Assembly: GCA_030748495.1 (NCBI GenBank)
Contig: JASMLX010000026.1
Coordinates: 1 to 59,123 of the forward strand
DNA: 59,123 nt
Source of the DNA: Candidatus Poribacteria bacterium
GTDB taxonomy: Bacteria > Poribacteria > WGA-4E > UBA9662
Direction of reading: 5' to 3'
Numbering within the stretch: the first letter of the stretch is position 1; the number at the start of each line of letters is the position of its first letter. Below, piece by piece: positions 37,397 to 47,028 of this stretch. Position numbers and translations under genes: made by a program. The notes under the pieces are model-generated. The model worked only from the letters and a program-made list of their open reading frames with translations. It did no database searches and was not told the DNA's origin.

Positions 37397-38907
37397 GGTA
37401 TGGCTCCCTCTCCCTAAGTTTACCCTCGCCTACCCCTTCAAAAATAGGAAGTAAGGAAGTGCGGAGAACAGCATTATCCCTTGTAGTGCTAATTTCATTC
37501 TTGTTTCTTGCTAGAGTCGGTTGGGCTTTGGAGCCGGAGGTTATTGTTACTAGACCTCTGCAACCCGAATATCAGCAGGCCCAACAAGATTTTCTGAAGC
37601 TAAGTTGGGCGACCTATCTGAGAACCAACCGCAAATTTCCTAAGTCTGGCAAACTTTACCAACAGGTGGCCGAATCCTATCCAGAATCGGCTTTTCTCCA
37701 AACACAGATTGCAACTGTCAGTTTAGCGATTCAGGACATTAAGGCTGCTGAGAAGGCGGCACGTCGTGCAATTGAACTAGGGAAACAGGACGAAAGCTCG
37801 GAAAATCCTGAGCCACACTTCCTGCTGGGGCAGATTTTACTCAAGCACAGGTCCAACATATCACAAAGCAAGACACCGGAGTGGCGTGAGGCAATAGCCG
37901 AGTTCCAAAAAGTGATAGAACTGGATCCGGACCATGTCAACGCTTACCGTTATATTGGCGAAATTGCACTCTTGAAACAGGAGCACGATCTAGCTGTTCA
38001 GGCTTTCAAGGCCTTGACCCGGATCATGCCTTATCAAACTACGTTCTATCTACGACTCGGGAAATCTTATCAAGAGACTGGACAAAATACCGAGGCAATT
38101 TCGGCTTTTGAAAGAGCGGTTAAAATAGATCCTCTCCTCTGGCAAGCGCACGAATCACTAGGTCAGCTATACATTGACCGCTACGATCAATTGGAAGACG
38201 CCGTCTATGAAGCGGTCGAACCAGACCCGGAAGCCATGAGCCAAGCCCAAGCCAGCATGCAAAGGGCGATAGAGGCCTACAGCAAAGTACGGGAATTGAA
38301 ACAAAAACAGGCTAAACCAGAGCAGTTGGCCAAGTACGACTATGGGTTGCTGACTTTCCGATCTCGCCTAGGAAGTCTTTACCTGGCAGCGGATCAACCG
38401 GAGCAAGCTATCGAAACTTTGCTGGCGATTTTAGAGGTGGATTCTAGCCACAGCGATACCAATTATTTGTTAGGACTAGCCTATCAACAGACCGGAAAAT
38501 ATGATCAGTCAGAACACCACCTTCGGGCTGTAGTTAAAACAACTGAACGTCCAGCGGCATACAATGCACTCGGTTATCTTTTCGCTGAGCGAGATAAAAA
38601 CTTAGATGAAGCCGTCGAATTGATTACATTTGCTCTTGAAAAAGATCCGGATAACGGGGCATACTTGGATAGCCTCGGTTGGATCTACTATAAACAGGGA
38701 AAAACCAAAAAAGCGATCAAACAACTTAAGAAAGCGATTTCCCTCGAACCGGATAGTTGGGAAATCCAAGACCACTTGGGGGATGCCTATTTGAAAGACG
38801 GGAATATCCCAAAGGCAATCTCTTCTTGGGAAAAAGCGGCAGATCTCGCTCCTAACAATAAGAGCATTCAAGAAAAATTACAGCGCTATACGAAGACAAC
38901 TGATTAA
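37393..38907 (+). CDS. TPR-repeat protein, membrane-anchored or secreted
   Basis: 504 residues. A polar, basic N-terminus is followed by a hydrophobic segment at about 27-45 (TALSLVVLISFLFLARVGWA), a signal peptide or anchor. From about 60 to the end there are roughly ten tetratricopeptide repeats with the W/LG-Y-A-P spacing ('AYLDSLGWIYYKQGKTKKAIKQLKKAISLEPD' is typical). It is probably a protein-protein scaffold on the periplasmic or outer face. Its ATG overlaps the gyrA stop (ATGA), an odd partnership that implies co-translation but not common function. Confidence 0.8.
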   Translation: MRYGSLSLSLPSPTPSKIGSKEVRRTALSLVVLISFLFLARVGWALEPEVIVTRPLQPEYQQAQQDFLKLSWATYLRTNRKFPKSGKLYQQVAESYPESAFLQTQIATVSLAIQDIKAAEKAARRAIELGKQDESSENPEPHFLLGQILLKHRSNISQSKTPEWREAIAEFQKVIELDPDHVNAYRYIGEIALLKQEHDLAVQAFKALTRIMPYQTTFYLRLGKSYQETGQNTEAISAFERAVKIDPLLWQAHESLGQLYIDRYDQLEDAVYEAVEPDPEAMSQAQASMQRAIEAYSKVRELKQKQAKPEQLAKYDYGLLTFRSRLGSLYLAADQPEQAIETLLAILEVDSSHSDTNYLLGLAYQQTGKYDQSEHHLRAVVKTTERPAAYNALGYLFAERDKNLDEAVELITFALEKDPDNGAYLDSLGWIYYKQGKTKKAIKQLKKAISLEPDSWEIQDHLGDAYLKDGNIPKAISSWEKAADLAPNNKSIQEKLQRYTKTTD

Positions 38908-38945
38908 CAACCGATTAAGGGTTCTTCCGAAAGGCAAAATTGAAT

Positions 38946-40175
38946 ATGGAAAAGGTTTTAGGCCTGAAGTGTCGTGAATGCGGCGAACAGTATCCAAAGT
39001 CGCCGGTTCATGTCTGTGAGTTTTGTTTTGGCCCATTGGAGGTTGAATACAATTATGAGGAGATTGCAAAACGAATTTCTCGCCAGTCAATTGAGTCCGG
39101 TCCCTACAGCTTATGGCGATATGCGGATCTCCTCCCGGTTGACGGCGAACCGATTTGCGGTTTCCATTCTGGGTTTACGCCTCTGATTCAAGCGAAAAAT
39201 CTAGGCAATGAACTCGGGGTCAAACAGATCTATATTAAAGACGATTCTGTCTGTCGACCGACACTCTCTTTCAAAGACAGAGTGGTGGCCGTAGCACTGA
39301 GCAAGGCCAAAGAGTTTGATTTCGATACAGTTTCTTGTGCTTCCACCGGCAACTTAGCCAACGCAGTAGCCGCTCAGGCCGTAACGGCCAACCTGAACTG
39401 TTTTATCTTTATCCCATCCGATTTGGAACTGGGCAAGGTGGTTGGGTCGCAGATCTATAATCCGACCGTAGTCGGAATTCATGGGGCTTACGACGATGTT
39501 AATCGTCTCTGTAGTGAAATCGCTGATGTCTACCCGTGGGCTTTTGCTAATATCAATATCCGTCCCTTCTACGCTGAAGGTTCTAAGACACTCTGTTACG
39601 AAGTATTGGAACAACTCGGTTGGCGATCCCCCGACCACTTCATTGCCCCGGCTGCTGGTGGTTCGCTAATTACCAAAATTGGCAAATCCATTAAAGAGTT
39701 TCAAGATCTCGGTTTGATTGAAAAGTCACCGACCCAAATACATGTGGCTCAAGCCGAAGGGTGCGGACCAATTGTTAATGCTCTCAAAGAAGGAAGTGAC
39801 TTTATCAAGCCGGTTCGACCCGATACAATCGCTAAATCGCTAGCGATTGGAAATCCTGCCGATGGCATCTACGCGGTGGAAACGGTCAATAAATCTGGGG
39901 GTTGTGGTGAACACGCGACTGACGCTGAGATCGTCGAAGCGATGAAATTATTGGCAGCGACAGAGGGTATTTTCACTGAAACGGCAGGTGGTACCACACT
40001 CGCTGTTACACAAAAACTGATCCAAAGCGGTAGGATCAGCACCGATGAAAGCATCGTCGTCGCTATCACCGGTAATGGTCTCAAGACTGTTGAAGCCTTG
40101 GACGATGAAGTTTCTCCTCCTCACTTAATTCAGCCACAACTCAGCACTTTTAAAGAATTGATGACGACACTCTAA
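38946..40175 (+). CDS. thrC: Threonine synthase
   Basis: From ATG 38946 it has 409 residues; an in-frame TTG at 38940 is nearer to the AAGG at 38931 and is an alternative start. The N-terminus has a zinc-ribbon-like CxxC...CxxC (about residues 9-27), common in the long ThrC group. The PLP lysine lies in TLSFKDRVV (about 107-115), followed by ASTGNLANAVAA (phosphate loop) and 'APAAGGSLITKIG'. It converts O-phosphohomoserine to threonine. It is probably read from the gyr operon or a promoter inside the preceding gene; the gap to the TPR gene is only 38 bases. Confidence 0.92.
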   Translation: MEKVLGLKCRECGEQYPKSPVHVCEFCFGPLEVEYNYEEIAKRISRQSIESGPYSLWRYADLLPVDGEPICGFHSGFTPLIQAKNLGNELGVKQIYIKDDSVCRPTLSFKDRVVAVALSKAKEFDFDTVSCASTGNLANAVAAQAVTANLNCFIFIPSDLELGKVVGSQIYNPTVVGIHGAYDDVNRLCSEIADVYPWAFANINIRPFYAEGSKTLCYEVLEQLGWRSPDHFIAPAAGGSLITKIGKSIKEFQDLGLIEKSPTQIHVAQAEGCGPIVNALKEGSDFIKPVRPDTIAKSLAIGNPADGIYAVETVNKSGGCGEHATDAEIVEAMKLLAATEGIFTETAGGTTLAVTQKLIQSGRISTDESIVVAITGNGLKTVEALDDEVSPPHLIQPQLSTFKELMTTL

Positions 40176-40255
40176 ATTCCTCTTAAATCGAGTAACAACT
40201 GTCGAGCGAAATCCCATTCCCGCCTCAGTTATACCTTTGCCAGTAAAATGCTAAG

Positions 40256-42475
40256 ATGGAAGTTCTTCAGGGTACAATCGAACGTATCGTTTTTGAGAAT
40301 CCTGAAAACGGTTATGTTATTGCTCGCCTCGACTCGAGATCTTCCCCTGGAGAATTGATTACCATCGTCGGCAACCTGGCTTCGATTAATCCTGGGGAAA
40401 GCGTAGCCTTAAAAGGATTGTGGATCAATAATCCCAAGTATGGTCGACAATTCAAAATCGAACAATGCGAGACTGTCTTACCCTCCACCATCGTAGGTCT
40501 TCGTAAATATCTGGGTTCAGGTTTAATCAAGGGGATTGGTCCCGTGATGGCCAGACGAATTGTCAGTAAATTTGGTGCGGACACGCTGGACGTGATTGAA
40601 CGCCAACCAGAAAAGCTGAGCCGGGTTGAAGGCATCGGACAAAAACGAATCGGCATTATCACGGAGGCTTGGGAAGCGCAACGCGAAATCAAAAACGTCA
40701 TGCTCTTTCTACAATCCCACAATGTAAGTACCACTCACGCCACGAAGATCTACAAAACCTACCAATCCCAAGCTATCCCTATTGTCAAAGAGAATCCCTA
40801 TCGCTTGGCCGATGACATTTACGGTATTGGCTTCAAAACGGCTGATACTATTGCCCAAAAACTGGGAATTGAGCCTGAATCACCGAATCGGGTTAAGGCG
40901 GGTCTGAAGTACGTTTTGAGCCACAAAGCTGACGAAGGCCACGTCTTTCAGTTTCGGCCGGAGCTAATAGCGGCTTGTCAGGAGATGCTTGATTTGTCGG
41001 AAGCTGCCATCTCAGACGGGATCTCAGCTTTAGTGACTGCCGAAGATGTAGTGTCAGAAATAGTTGAAGAGCAAGAGGCCATCTACCTAGTCCCTTTTTA
41101 TTATGCAGAAATCGGTGTGGTCAACAGCGTCGGAAAACTGTTGCAGCAACCACGGACAGACTTAAGTCAATCTGCATTCGATCAAACGGTCAACCAAATC
41201 GAACGAACACTCGCCATCCACTTAGCGTCGGGTCAACGACAAGCGATCCAAACTGCGCTTCGCTCACAGGTGATGATACTGACAGGTGGCCCCGGTACTG
41301 GTAAGACGACAACGACACTGGGGATGATTCGATTATTGGAGCAATTGGGGTACCAAATTGTACTAGCAGCTCCAACCGGTCGGGCTGCCAAGCGGCTGAG
41401 TGAAACCACCCAGCGTGAAGCAAAAACCATTCACCGACTACTTGAATTTTCACCACAAGAGAACGGCTTTCAACGAAATCGGGAAAATCCACTTGTCGCC
41501 GATGTAGTAATCGTAGATGAGGTGTCGATGGTCGATCTGGTGTTGATGAACAATCTGTTAAAAGCCGTTCCACCAACGGCCAAATTGATCCTGATTGGTG
41601 ATGTGGATCAACTCCCATCAGTCGGAGCGGGCAATGTATTGAAGGGTATGATTGCGTCCGGAGTCGTAGATCTGGTTCGTTTGACAGAAGTATTTCGGCA
41701 AGCGCAGGCAAGTATGATTATTACCAATGCGCACCAGATTAACCAAGGTAAGGTGCCAATCTTAAAAGGGGAGTCAAGTCGTGATTTCTTCTTTATAGAA
41801 GAGCCAGATGTCGAGCAGGTTGCGCAGCAAATCTGCCAACTAGTTCATACTCGACTGCCCAAGCACTACGGTTTCGACCCAATTAACGATATTCAGGTAT
41901 TATGCCCCATGCGTCGAGGAGATGCTGGTTCTGAGAGCCTGAACGAACTGTTGCAGGATCGACTCAATCCTAACCCGTCGGATGTGGTACGTGGAGGGCG
42001 AAACTTTCGAGTTGGTGACAAGGTCATGCAGATCCGCAACAACTACGACTACGATGTGTTTAACGGAGACATTGGGCAGGTAACCGACATCGACCAAGTC
42101 GAAAAGACCCTTCAGATTCGATTCCCAGAAAAAGTTGTTGATTACGACATGGCCGATTTGAACGAACTAGTCCTGGCCTACGCAACAACGGTACACAAAT
42201 CTCAAGGTAGTGAGTATCCAGCAGTGGTCTTGCCATTGGTAACTCAACACTACATGATGCTACAGCGCAACTTACTCTACACAGCAATTACGCGGGCCAA
42301 AAAACTGGTTGTCCTTATCGGCGCTAAACAAGCTCTTCAACTCTGCATTCGCAATAACAAGGTAATGCACCGTAATACACACCTGACAACTCGATTGCAG
42401 GACCGGGTTATCGGAGATCCAGCCATTACCCAATCCCACAACGCATCTGCTAACCCTTCTCTGGCTAGCCTCTGA
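40256..42475 (+). CDS. recD2: RecD2-type 5'-3' DNA helicase
   Basis: 739 residues, the length of stand-alone RecD2 rather than RecBCD RecD. The N-terminal OB-like domain (1-90) is followed by helix-hairpin-helix segments (LIKGIGPVMARRIV, GIGFKTADTIA), then the SF1B helicase core. Core motifs are Walker A GGPGTGKTTTT (about 344-354), 'APTGRAAKRLSE', VIVDEVSMVD, 'ILIGDVDQLPSVGAG' and the C-terminal YATTVHKSQGSEYPAVVLPL. The presence of RecD2 suggests RecBC-independent roles in mismatch or replication-fork repair. The ribosome-binding site is weak. It is convergent with purB, separated by 27 bases. Confidence 0.92.
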   Translation: MEVLQGTIERIVFENPENGYVIARLDSRSSPGELITIVGNLASINPGESVALKGLWINNPKYGRQFKIEQCETVLPSTIVGLRKYLGSGLIKGIGPVMARRIVSKFGADTLDVIERQPEKLSRVEGIGQKRIGIITEAWEAQREIKNVMLFLQSHNVSTTHATKIYKTYQSQAIPIVKENPYRLADDIYGIGFKTADTIAQKLGIEPESPNRVKAGLKYVLSHKADEGHVFQFRPELIAACQEMLDLSEAAISDGISALVTAEDVVSEIVEEQEAIYLVPFYYAEIGVVNSVGKLLQQPRTDLSQSAFDQTVNQIERTLAIHLASGQRQAIQTALRSQVMILTGGPGTGKTTTTLGMIRLLEQLGYQIVLAAPTGRAAKRLSETTQREAKTIHRLLEFSPQENGFQRNRENPLVADVVIVDEVSMVDLVLMNNLLKAVPPTAKLILIGDVDQLPSVGAGNVLKGMIASGVVDLVRLTEVFRQAQASMIITNAHQINQGKVPILKGESSRDFFFIEEPDVEQVAQQICQLVHTRLPKHYGFDPINDIQVLCPMRRGDAGSESLNELLQDRLNPNPSDVVRGGRNFRVGDKVMQIRNNYDYDVFNGDIGQVTDIDQVEKTLQIRFPEKVVDYDMADLNELVLAYATTVHKSQGSEYPAVVLPLVTQHYMMLQRNLLYTAITRAKKLVVLIGAKQALQLCIRNNKVMHRNTHLTTRLQDRVIGDPAITQSHNASANPSLASL

Positions 42476-42502
42476 GGCTTAAGGAACGATCTTTAACAGC
42501 CT

Positions 42503-43897
42503 TTAGATTTGCGAGATTCTCTGTTCCCACTCATCACAGGTTTGGTGAGTCAGCCGAACAGAAGCTCCAATATAGCGAGTCGAATCCTGTAAAGTGTGAC
42601 GCTGGCTTTCGGTCAGTTGATTCAGGAACGGACGCAGATCTCCATCTTCCCATAGCAGATCGGTCAAAGTTTTCCCCTGTTCATGCACTTGTGCTACCAA
42701 CTTGCGGGTGTGATCGTAAGCATCGGGGAATCCGTAATAGGCCAGCAACAGGTAGACCGGTTCAGCGATGGTATTACCAGCACTTAATTGCAGGTTCTTC
42801 CGCATCTGATCAGCTTTGACGTCCAGCTCTTCCAGCGCACGGGTCAACCGGTAAACCGAATAATCGAAGGCGGTGAATAGCTCCGTCAAGAACCGGCTAG
42901 AGGCTGAGTTGGTTAGATCACGCTGATGCTCTAAGATACTATCCATAAATACCGTCTGCATTCGTGGAATAAAAGCTTTCCATAAACTCTTGACATTTTC
43001 AAAGGTTTCGGGATTGACCTTATGAGGCATGGTAGAAGAACCAACCAGTCTGGGGTCGTACTTGCGACCGACCTCGGCGATCTCAGTACGATATAGATGC
43101 CGCATGTCGTCAGCAAAATTAGCCAGAATCGTATAGGCCGAAGAGATTGCATAGGCCAGATCACTGATAAACTCCGGTTCAACACATTGGGTTGATGTAT
43201 GTGTATCTGATGGTTTTAGTCCCAATAGTTGGAGTAGATCCATTTCTAGCTGTTCCGGTCGATCGAAGACCATAGCCAAGCCATTGAAGGCGCCAACCGC
43301 CCCGGAGAATTGACCGCGCAGATTTTGAGTGGTTTCAGCGATCAGTTGAATTCGATTGCCAAGACGGCTGATGTAGAGGGCAATAGCGTAGCCAAAGGTG
43401 ATAGGTTCAGCGTGTTGACCGTGTGTGCGACCAATCTGTACGGTGTCGGCATGGGTTCGAGCCAGTGTGATCAGTTGTCGAACAAAATCGGCCAGATTGG
43501 GCAGGATCACTTTTTGTGTCAGTTCTTTGAAACGTAGGGCCGTCGCTGTATCCAGAATATCGGCAGAGGTGGCAAACAGATGAACATAGGGACGAGCTTC
43601 GGGTGAGATTTTACGCCGAATGACATTGACCAAAGACCGGATGTTATGCCGGATTTTGGCCTGTTCCTCATAGACCTCTTCGGCAGTGACCTGGTCAACG
43701 GCCGCCTCAACCTGATCTGCGATCTTCTCTGAACAGACACCATGTTTGGCCAACGTTCTTACCAGTGCGGCTTCGACTTGGGCTTGGTACCTGACATAAG
43801 CTGATTCTGAGACATAGGGCAACAAGCGTTGCATCACCGGCTCTGTTGCACCGTAATACCGAAAATCAAGCGGACTGACTGCTTCGAAAAGTTCCAT
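42503..43897 (-). CDS. purB: Adenylosuccinate lyase
   Basis: 464 residues of the fumarase/aspartase superfamily. Three signature regions are present: SADILDTATALR (111-122), GRTHGQHAEPITFGY (156-170) and the mobile-loop signature SSTMPHKVNPETFE (287-300) with its catalytic Ser. It releases fumarate from adenylosuccinate and SAICAR in purine synthesis. GAGGAG is about five bases before the ATG. The upstream sugar-isomerase gene ends 27 bases before this start, so the two minus-strand genes may share a transcript. Confidence 0.92.
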   Translation of the reverse strand: MELFEAVSPLDFRYYGATEPVMQRLLPYVSESAYVRYQAQVEAALVRTLAKHGVCSEKIADQVEAAVDQVTAEEVYEEQAKIRHNIRSLVNVIRRKISPEARPYVHLFATSADILDTATALRFKELTQKVILPNLADFVRQLITLARTHADTVQIGRTHGQHAEPITFGYAIALYISRLGNRIQLIAETTQNLRGQFSGAVGAFNGLAMVFDRPEQLEMDLLQLLGLKPSDTHTSTQCVEPEFISDLAYAISSAYTILANFADDMRHLYRTEIAEVGRKYDPRLVGSSTMPHKVNPETFENVKSLWKAFIPRMQTVFMDSILEHQRDLTNSASSRFLTELFTAFDYSVYRLTRALEELDVKADQMRKNLQLSAGNTIAEPVYLLLAYYGFPDAYDHTRKLVAQVHEQGKTLTDLLWEDGDLRPFLNQLTESQRHTLQDSTRYIGASVRLTHQTCDEWEQRISQI

Positions 43898-43923
43898 CTT
43901 TTCTCCTCGCCTAAATGGTAAGT

Positions 43924-44739
43924 CTAACTTTCTATCAAATCTCTTAAAAACTGAATACTCCGACTGGCAATGGTAACAGGATCCGGCTCAAATTTAAAAA
44001 CCTCGGTAGAGAGATATCCGTCGAATTCAACGGCCTTCAAAGCCTCAATAATTGGAGGGTAATCGACATCTCCTGACCCTGGCAGATAAAGATTATTGTC
44101 GTTAGTATGGAAGTGAACCAAGTGATCGGAGAATTCCTGGATCTCAGTGGGCATATCCAAACCTTGATTGGCAGTGCTACAAACATCGAGAATCAAGCGG
44201 AAATTGGGATTGTCCACCTGCTGAATCATCTCAACTGCTTGGGCTGGCGTATTGATAAAGTTAGTCTGATTATCAGACAGCGGCTCCATACACAAAGTTA
44301 CGCCCTTGTCTTGGGCGTAAGCCGCACTCTGAGAGAAGGTCTCTTTAGCATAATTCCACGTCCGATCAGCACTCCAACCCTCCTGCACCGACCGTTGTTG
44401 AGGTGAACCAATAACCATTACTTCGCCATCAAGGTCGGCACAGAGATCAATCAAAGCATAAAAGTAATCTAATGTTTCTTGGCGGATCGCATCGTCTGGA
44501 TGGTTGACATATAATCCTTTAGGTGAAACCAGTAACCAGTGTAGACCTGCAATCTCTACTTTGGACTCGGCGGCCGCTTTTTTGATACGGCTTCGCTCTC
44601 TTGTACTAATATCTCTGACATCGTCTGCTAGGGTAAACGGTGCAATCTCGACGGCTTGGTATCCAAGTTGGGAGGCACAGTCGAAGACATCTTCAATTTT
44701 CCAATCCTCAAACATTTCGTTGCAAATTGCAAGTTTCAT
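43924..44739 (-). CDS. Sugar phosphate isomerase/epimerase-like TIM barrel
   Basis: 271 residues of the xylose-isomerase-like TIM-barrel family (AP_endonuc_2). Motifs are MKLAICNEMFEDW at strand 1, 'YQAVEIAPFT', 'EVMVIGSPQQR' and the metal-ligand regions MEPLSDNQTNFINT and 'LDVCSTANQG', then 'LVHFHTNDNN' and 'DGYLSTEVFKFEPD'. The Glu/Asp/His/Glu metal set of the family appears intact. Relatives epimerise ketohexoses or inosose; the substrate here is unknown. GAGGAAATA lies just before the ATG. Expanded families of this kind are common in Poribacteria and Planctomycetes. Confidence 0.85.
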   Translation of the reverse strand: MKLAICNEMFEDWKIEDVFDCASQLGYQAVEIAPFTLADDVRDISTRERSRIKKAAAESKVEIAGLHWLLVSPKGLYVNHPDDAIRQETLDYFYALIDLCADLDGEVMVIGSPQQRSVQEGWSADRTWNYAKETFSQSAAYAQDKGVTLCMEPLSDNQTNFINTPAQAVEMIQQVDNPNFRLILDVCSTANQGLDMPTEIQEFSDHLVHFHTNDNNLYLPGSGDVDYPPIIEALKAVEFDGYLSTEVFKFEPDPVTIASRSIQFLRDLIES

Positions 44740-45404
44740 TATTTCCTCATTCAGTGGTGTGGACTATCATGTTCAATCCCTGCCAATTCTAGCATACGTC
44801 AATCTATTTGTGCTAGGATGGACAAGTCGGGACTCATAAAAATGATGAGGTGGCTTTGCTGTCAGGTCAATAGGCACTGGAGATTGTCCTAACTGACGCG
44901 ATAACGAATGGAAATACGATTTTCAGTTATTCAAAAACAACGCCAACCGAGGATTGGATACGGTAATCAGTGAAGATATTTATTGTTTAACTAATTCTAG
45001 CTGTCGAGGTCTAGTTGCGTCACCTGGACCTTATCAACGTTCTGGTTGCGCCAAAATACTGGAAACTAATTGATATTCCTTAGATATCTTTAGATGTTCT
45101 CACTTGAATTATCTGAGTAGTTGCAACAATGGAAGATATTAAGAAATCCTGTTCCTATTAGTCATGACTTCTCTATATACTGCTTCTTGGTTATGATTAC
45201 GCGGGCAGACACTAGAATCGCGATCCTGTTGATAGATTTACAATGCGACTTTAATTATTCATATTTAGGGTTCCAACACCGATCTTGCCTTATCCAAAGC
45301 TGTTTGGCTTCTTCTGCAGCAATCGGATTCTTAAGCAGATTCGTCCTGCTTTCAACCTTGCATCAATCAAAATCCGCCAATCACCCTATACTGAAATAAT
45401 ATGA
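44740..45404. other. Intergenic gap, no gene recognised
   Basis: 665 bases between divergent genes, AT-rich in places. A 92-codon TTG-started frame at 45121 lacks any motif or ribosome-binding site. No RNA gene is evident. Confidence 0.5.
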
Positions 45405-45431
45405 TTGACAGATTTTTTCAGGTACTATAAT
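45405..45431 (+). promoter_or_regulatory. Promoter of the radical SAM gene: TTGACA, 15-bp spacer, TATAAT
   Basis: Both hexamers match consensus perfectly (45405-45410 and 45426-45431), but the spacer is 15 bases, shorter than the optimal 17. GGGAGG follows at 45444-45449, ten bases before the ATG at 45460. Confidence 0.55.
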
Positions 45432-45958
45432 GGTATGACTCTTGGGAGGTGAGTCCACTATGGCTTTATCGGAATATCTGTTGCCATCAACAGACTTTGA
45501 ACCCGCTTATCTAAAATTGTATCGTACGGGTGAATTGCTGCAACGGACCAAACAGGCATTAGAAGAATTGGATCAATGTTATATCTGTCCACGAAATTGC
45601 GGGGTAGACCGGTTAGCTGATAAGACAGCCACCTGCAAAACAGGTCGTTATGCACAGGTATCAAGTTATTTCCCCCATTTTGGAGAGGAAGATTGTTTGC
45701 GCGGTTGGAGAGGCAGCGGCACAATTTTCTTTTCCATGTGCAACTTACGCTGTGTATTTTGCCAGAACTTTGATATCAGTCAAGCTTATCGTAGTTCGGA
45801 GACTCCACCTGAACGGTTGGCGAAAATGATGCTTGAACTGCAAGATATAGGTTGCCACAATATCAATTTCGTTACACCTGAGCATGTTGTGCCGCAAGTT
45901 TTAGAAGCATTGGTATTGGCAGTCGCAGATGGGCTGAAGTTGCCGATCGTTTATAATA

Positions 45959-47028
45959 GACTAGATCTCATTTAAGAAATTGCACACAACTTTCCTCTTT
46001 TCATTTGATTTACTTTCTCGCGGCTCGCATACTCATTCTAAAGTTGTGTAAACCTGCAGCTGTCGGCAGTACCTGATCTTCAAAATCTGCCCTCCGATGG
46101 CGGTAAATATCACTGATTATGTGGCTAGGCTTGAGACCTCCAATCGCATCTTCCACCTCAACCCGGATGGCAGAAACTGGTCGATTAAAAGACTTATCTT
46201 CTGCCCTGTCTTCTCTGTTTTTTAACCTCTTTCCAGGTTGATGGATCATAATAACAGCGGCTGGAAGATAGCCTTGGCAACCATTGTCTGGCCAAAGCAG
46301 ACTGCCTGTAGGAAAGATTGGAATCTCTTCATTTGCCATCTTCTTATCCTGACGCAGCCTGGATGACTTTTTCCGACAAATAAAATATTACCTCCACTTT
46401 GATTGCTGATCACAGTACTTTTAACCCTATGGCGCTTCTTTCTGCCACTGTAGCCTTGTTTTTGAGCCTTGTTTTGGCTTGGCTGAGCCTTTGGGACCTC
46501 TGACATTCTTTCAGCTCCATCAATGATGAAGGACAATTGCGGGCATATTTTCAACAGTTGATTGATGGAAGCAATCGGTTTTTCTGGTCTACCAGCCCGG
46601 ACCGGGAGTTGTTTTTCCTTAGCCAAAGCGGTCTCAAGTACAGGTGTTAAGCCATGCACCCATTTACAAAGCCAACTTTGCTGTCCTGCCAACAACAATC
46701 CCAGAAGGTCTGGAGTAGGATAGACACTAAAGTAGATTAGAATCAGGATCAATAAATCTTCTGAATTGAGTTTTGGAGGCCCAGCGGCACCTGTTTTTGG
46801 TTGACGTTTGTCTGGTGCAACCACAACCGAAGAAGATTGATGTGTTTTCAATGCTGGTTTGAAAGTTGGCCGAAGTTTTTCTATCTGGCCTCGATTTAAA
46901 GCAGTTAATGAACGGATAAGACCAGAAGAAGGATGGCGAAGTTGAGTCCAGGTAAGCATTCCTAATCGTGATCCAGCTCGTTAATGATTACAACTAAATG
47001 TAAATTATCGTTTAAATGAAATCAAGTC
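45959..47028 (-). mobile_element. 1070-bp IS5-superfamily element (ISL2-like), inserted in the radical SAM gene
   Basis: The left end reads GACTAGATCTCATTTAA and the inverted right end GACTTGATTTCATTTAA, 15 of 17 matching. The pentamer TAATA stands on both sides (45954-45958 and 47029-47033); whether the true duplication is five bases or a TNA-type three cannot be decided from one copy. The element holds one transposase gene on the minus strand. The clean ends and restorable host frame indicate a fairly recent insertion. Confidence 0.85.
46010..46959 (-). pseudogene. IS5-superfamily DDE transposase with a -1 frameshift
   Basis: Residues 1-~205 in the first frame show the HTH_Tnp_4 and start of the DDE_Tnp_4 domain: LLILILIYFSVYPTPDLLG (HTH), 'LSFIIDGAERMSEVPKAQPS' (first Asp) and YSGRKKRHRVKSTVI, then VGKSHPGCVR. 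At about 46350 one base is missing, and the second frame continues MANEEIPIFPTGSLLWPDNG, followed by KSFNRPVSAIRVEVEDAIGG (final Glu) to LHNFRMSMRAARK. No slippery heptamer sits at the junction, so this looks like a disabling deletion rather than programmed frameshifting. The element can probably move only if a sister copy supplies transposase. Confidence 0.85.

Noticed and set aside
45121..45399. 92-codon frame in the gap before the radical SAM gene
   Set aside because: No start signal, cysteine/serine-rich chance composition, no family resemblance.
45646..45654. Single DnaA-box-like TTATGCACA
   Set aside because: One isolated copy inside a coding sequence is expected by chance.
46330..46370. 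Programmed -1 frameshift in the IS transposase
   Set aside because: Slipping at the only A-run (GGAAAAAG) would destroy the conserved HPGCV segment; the position of the frame change fits a one-base deletion instead.
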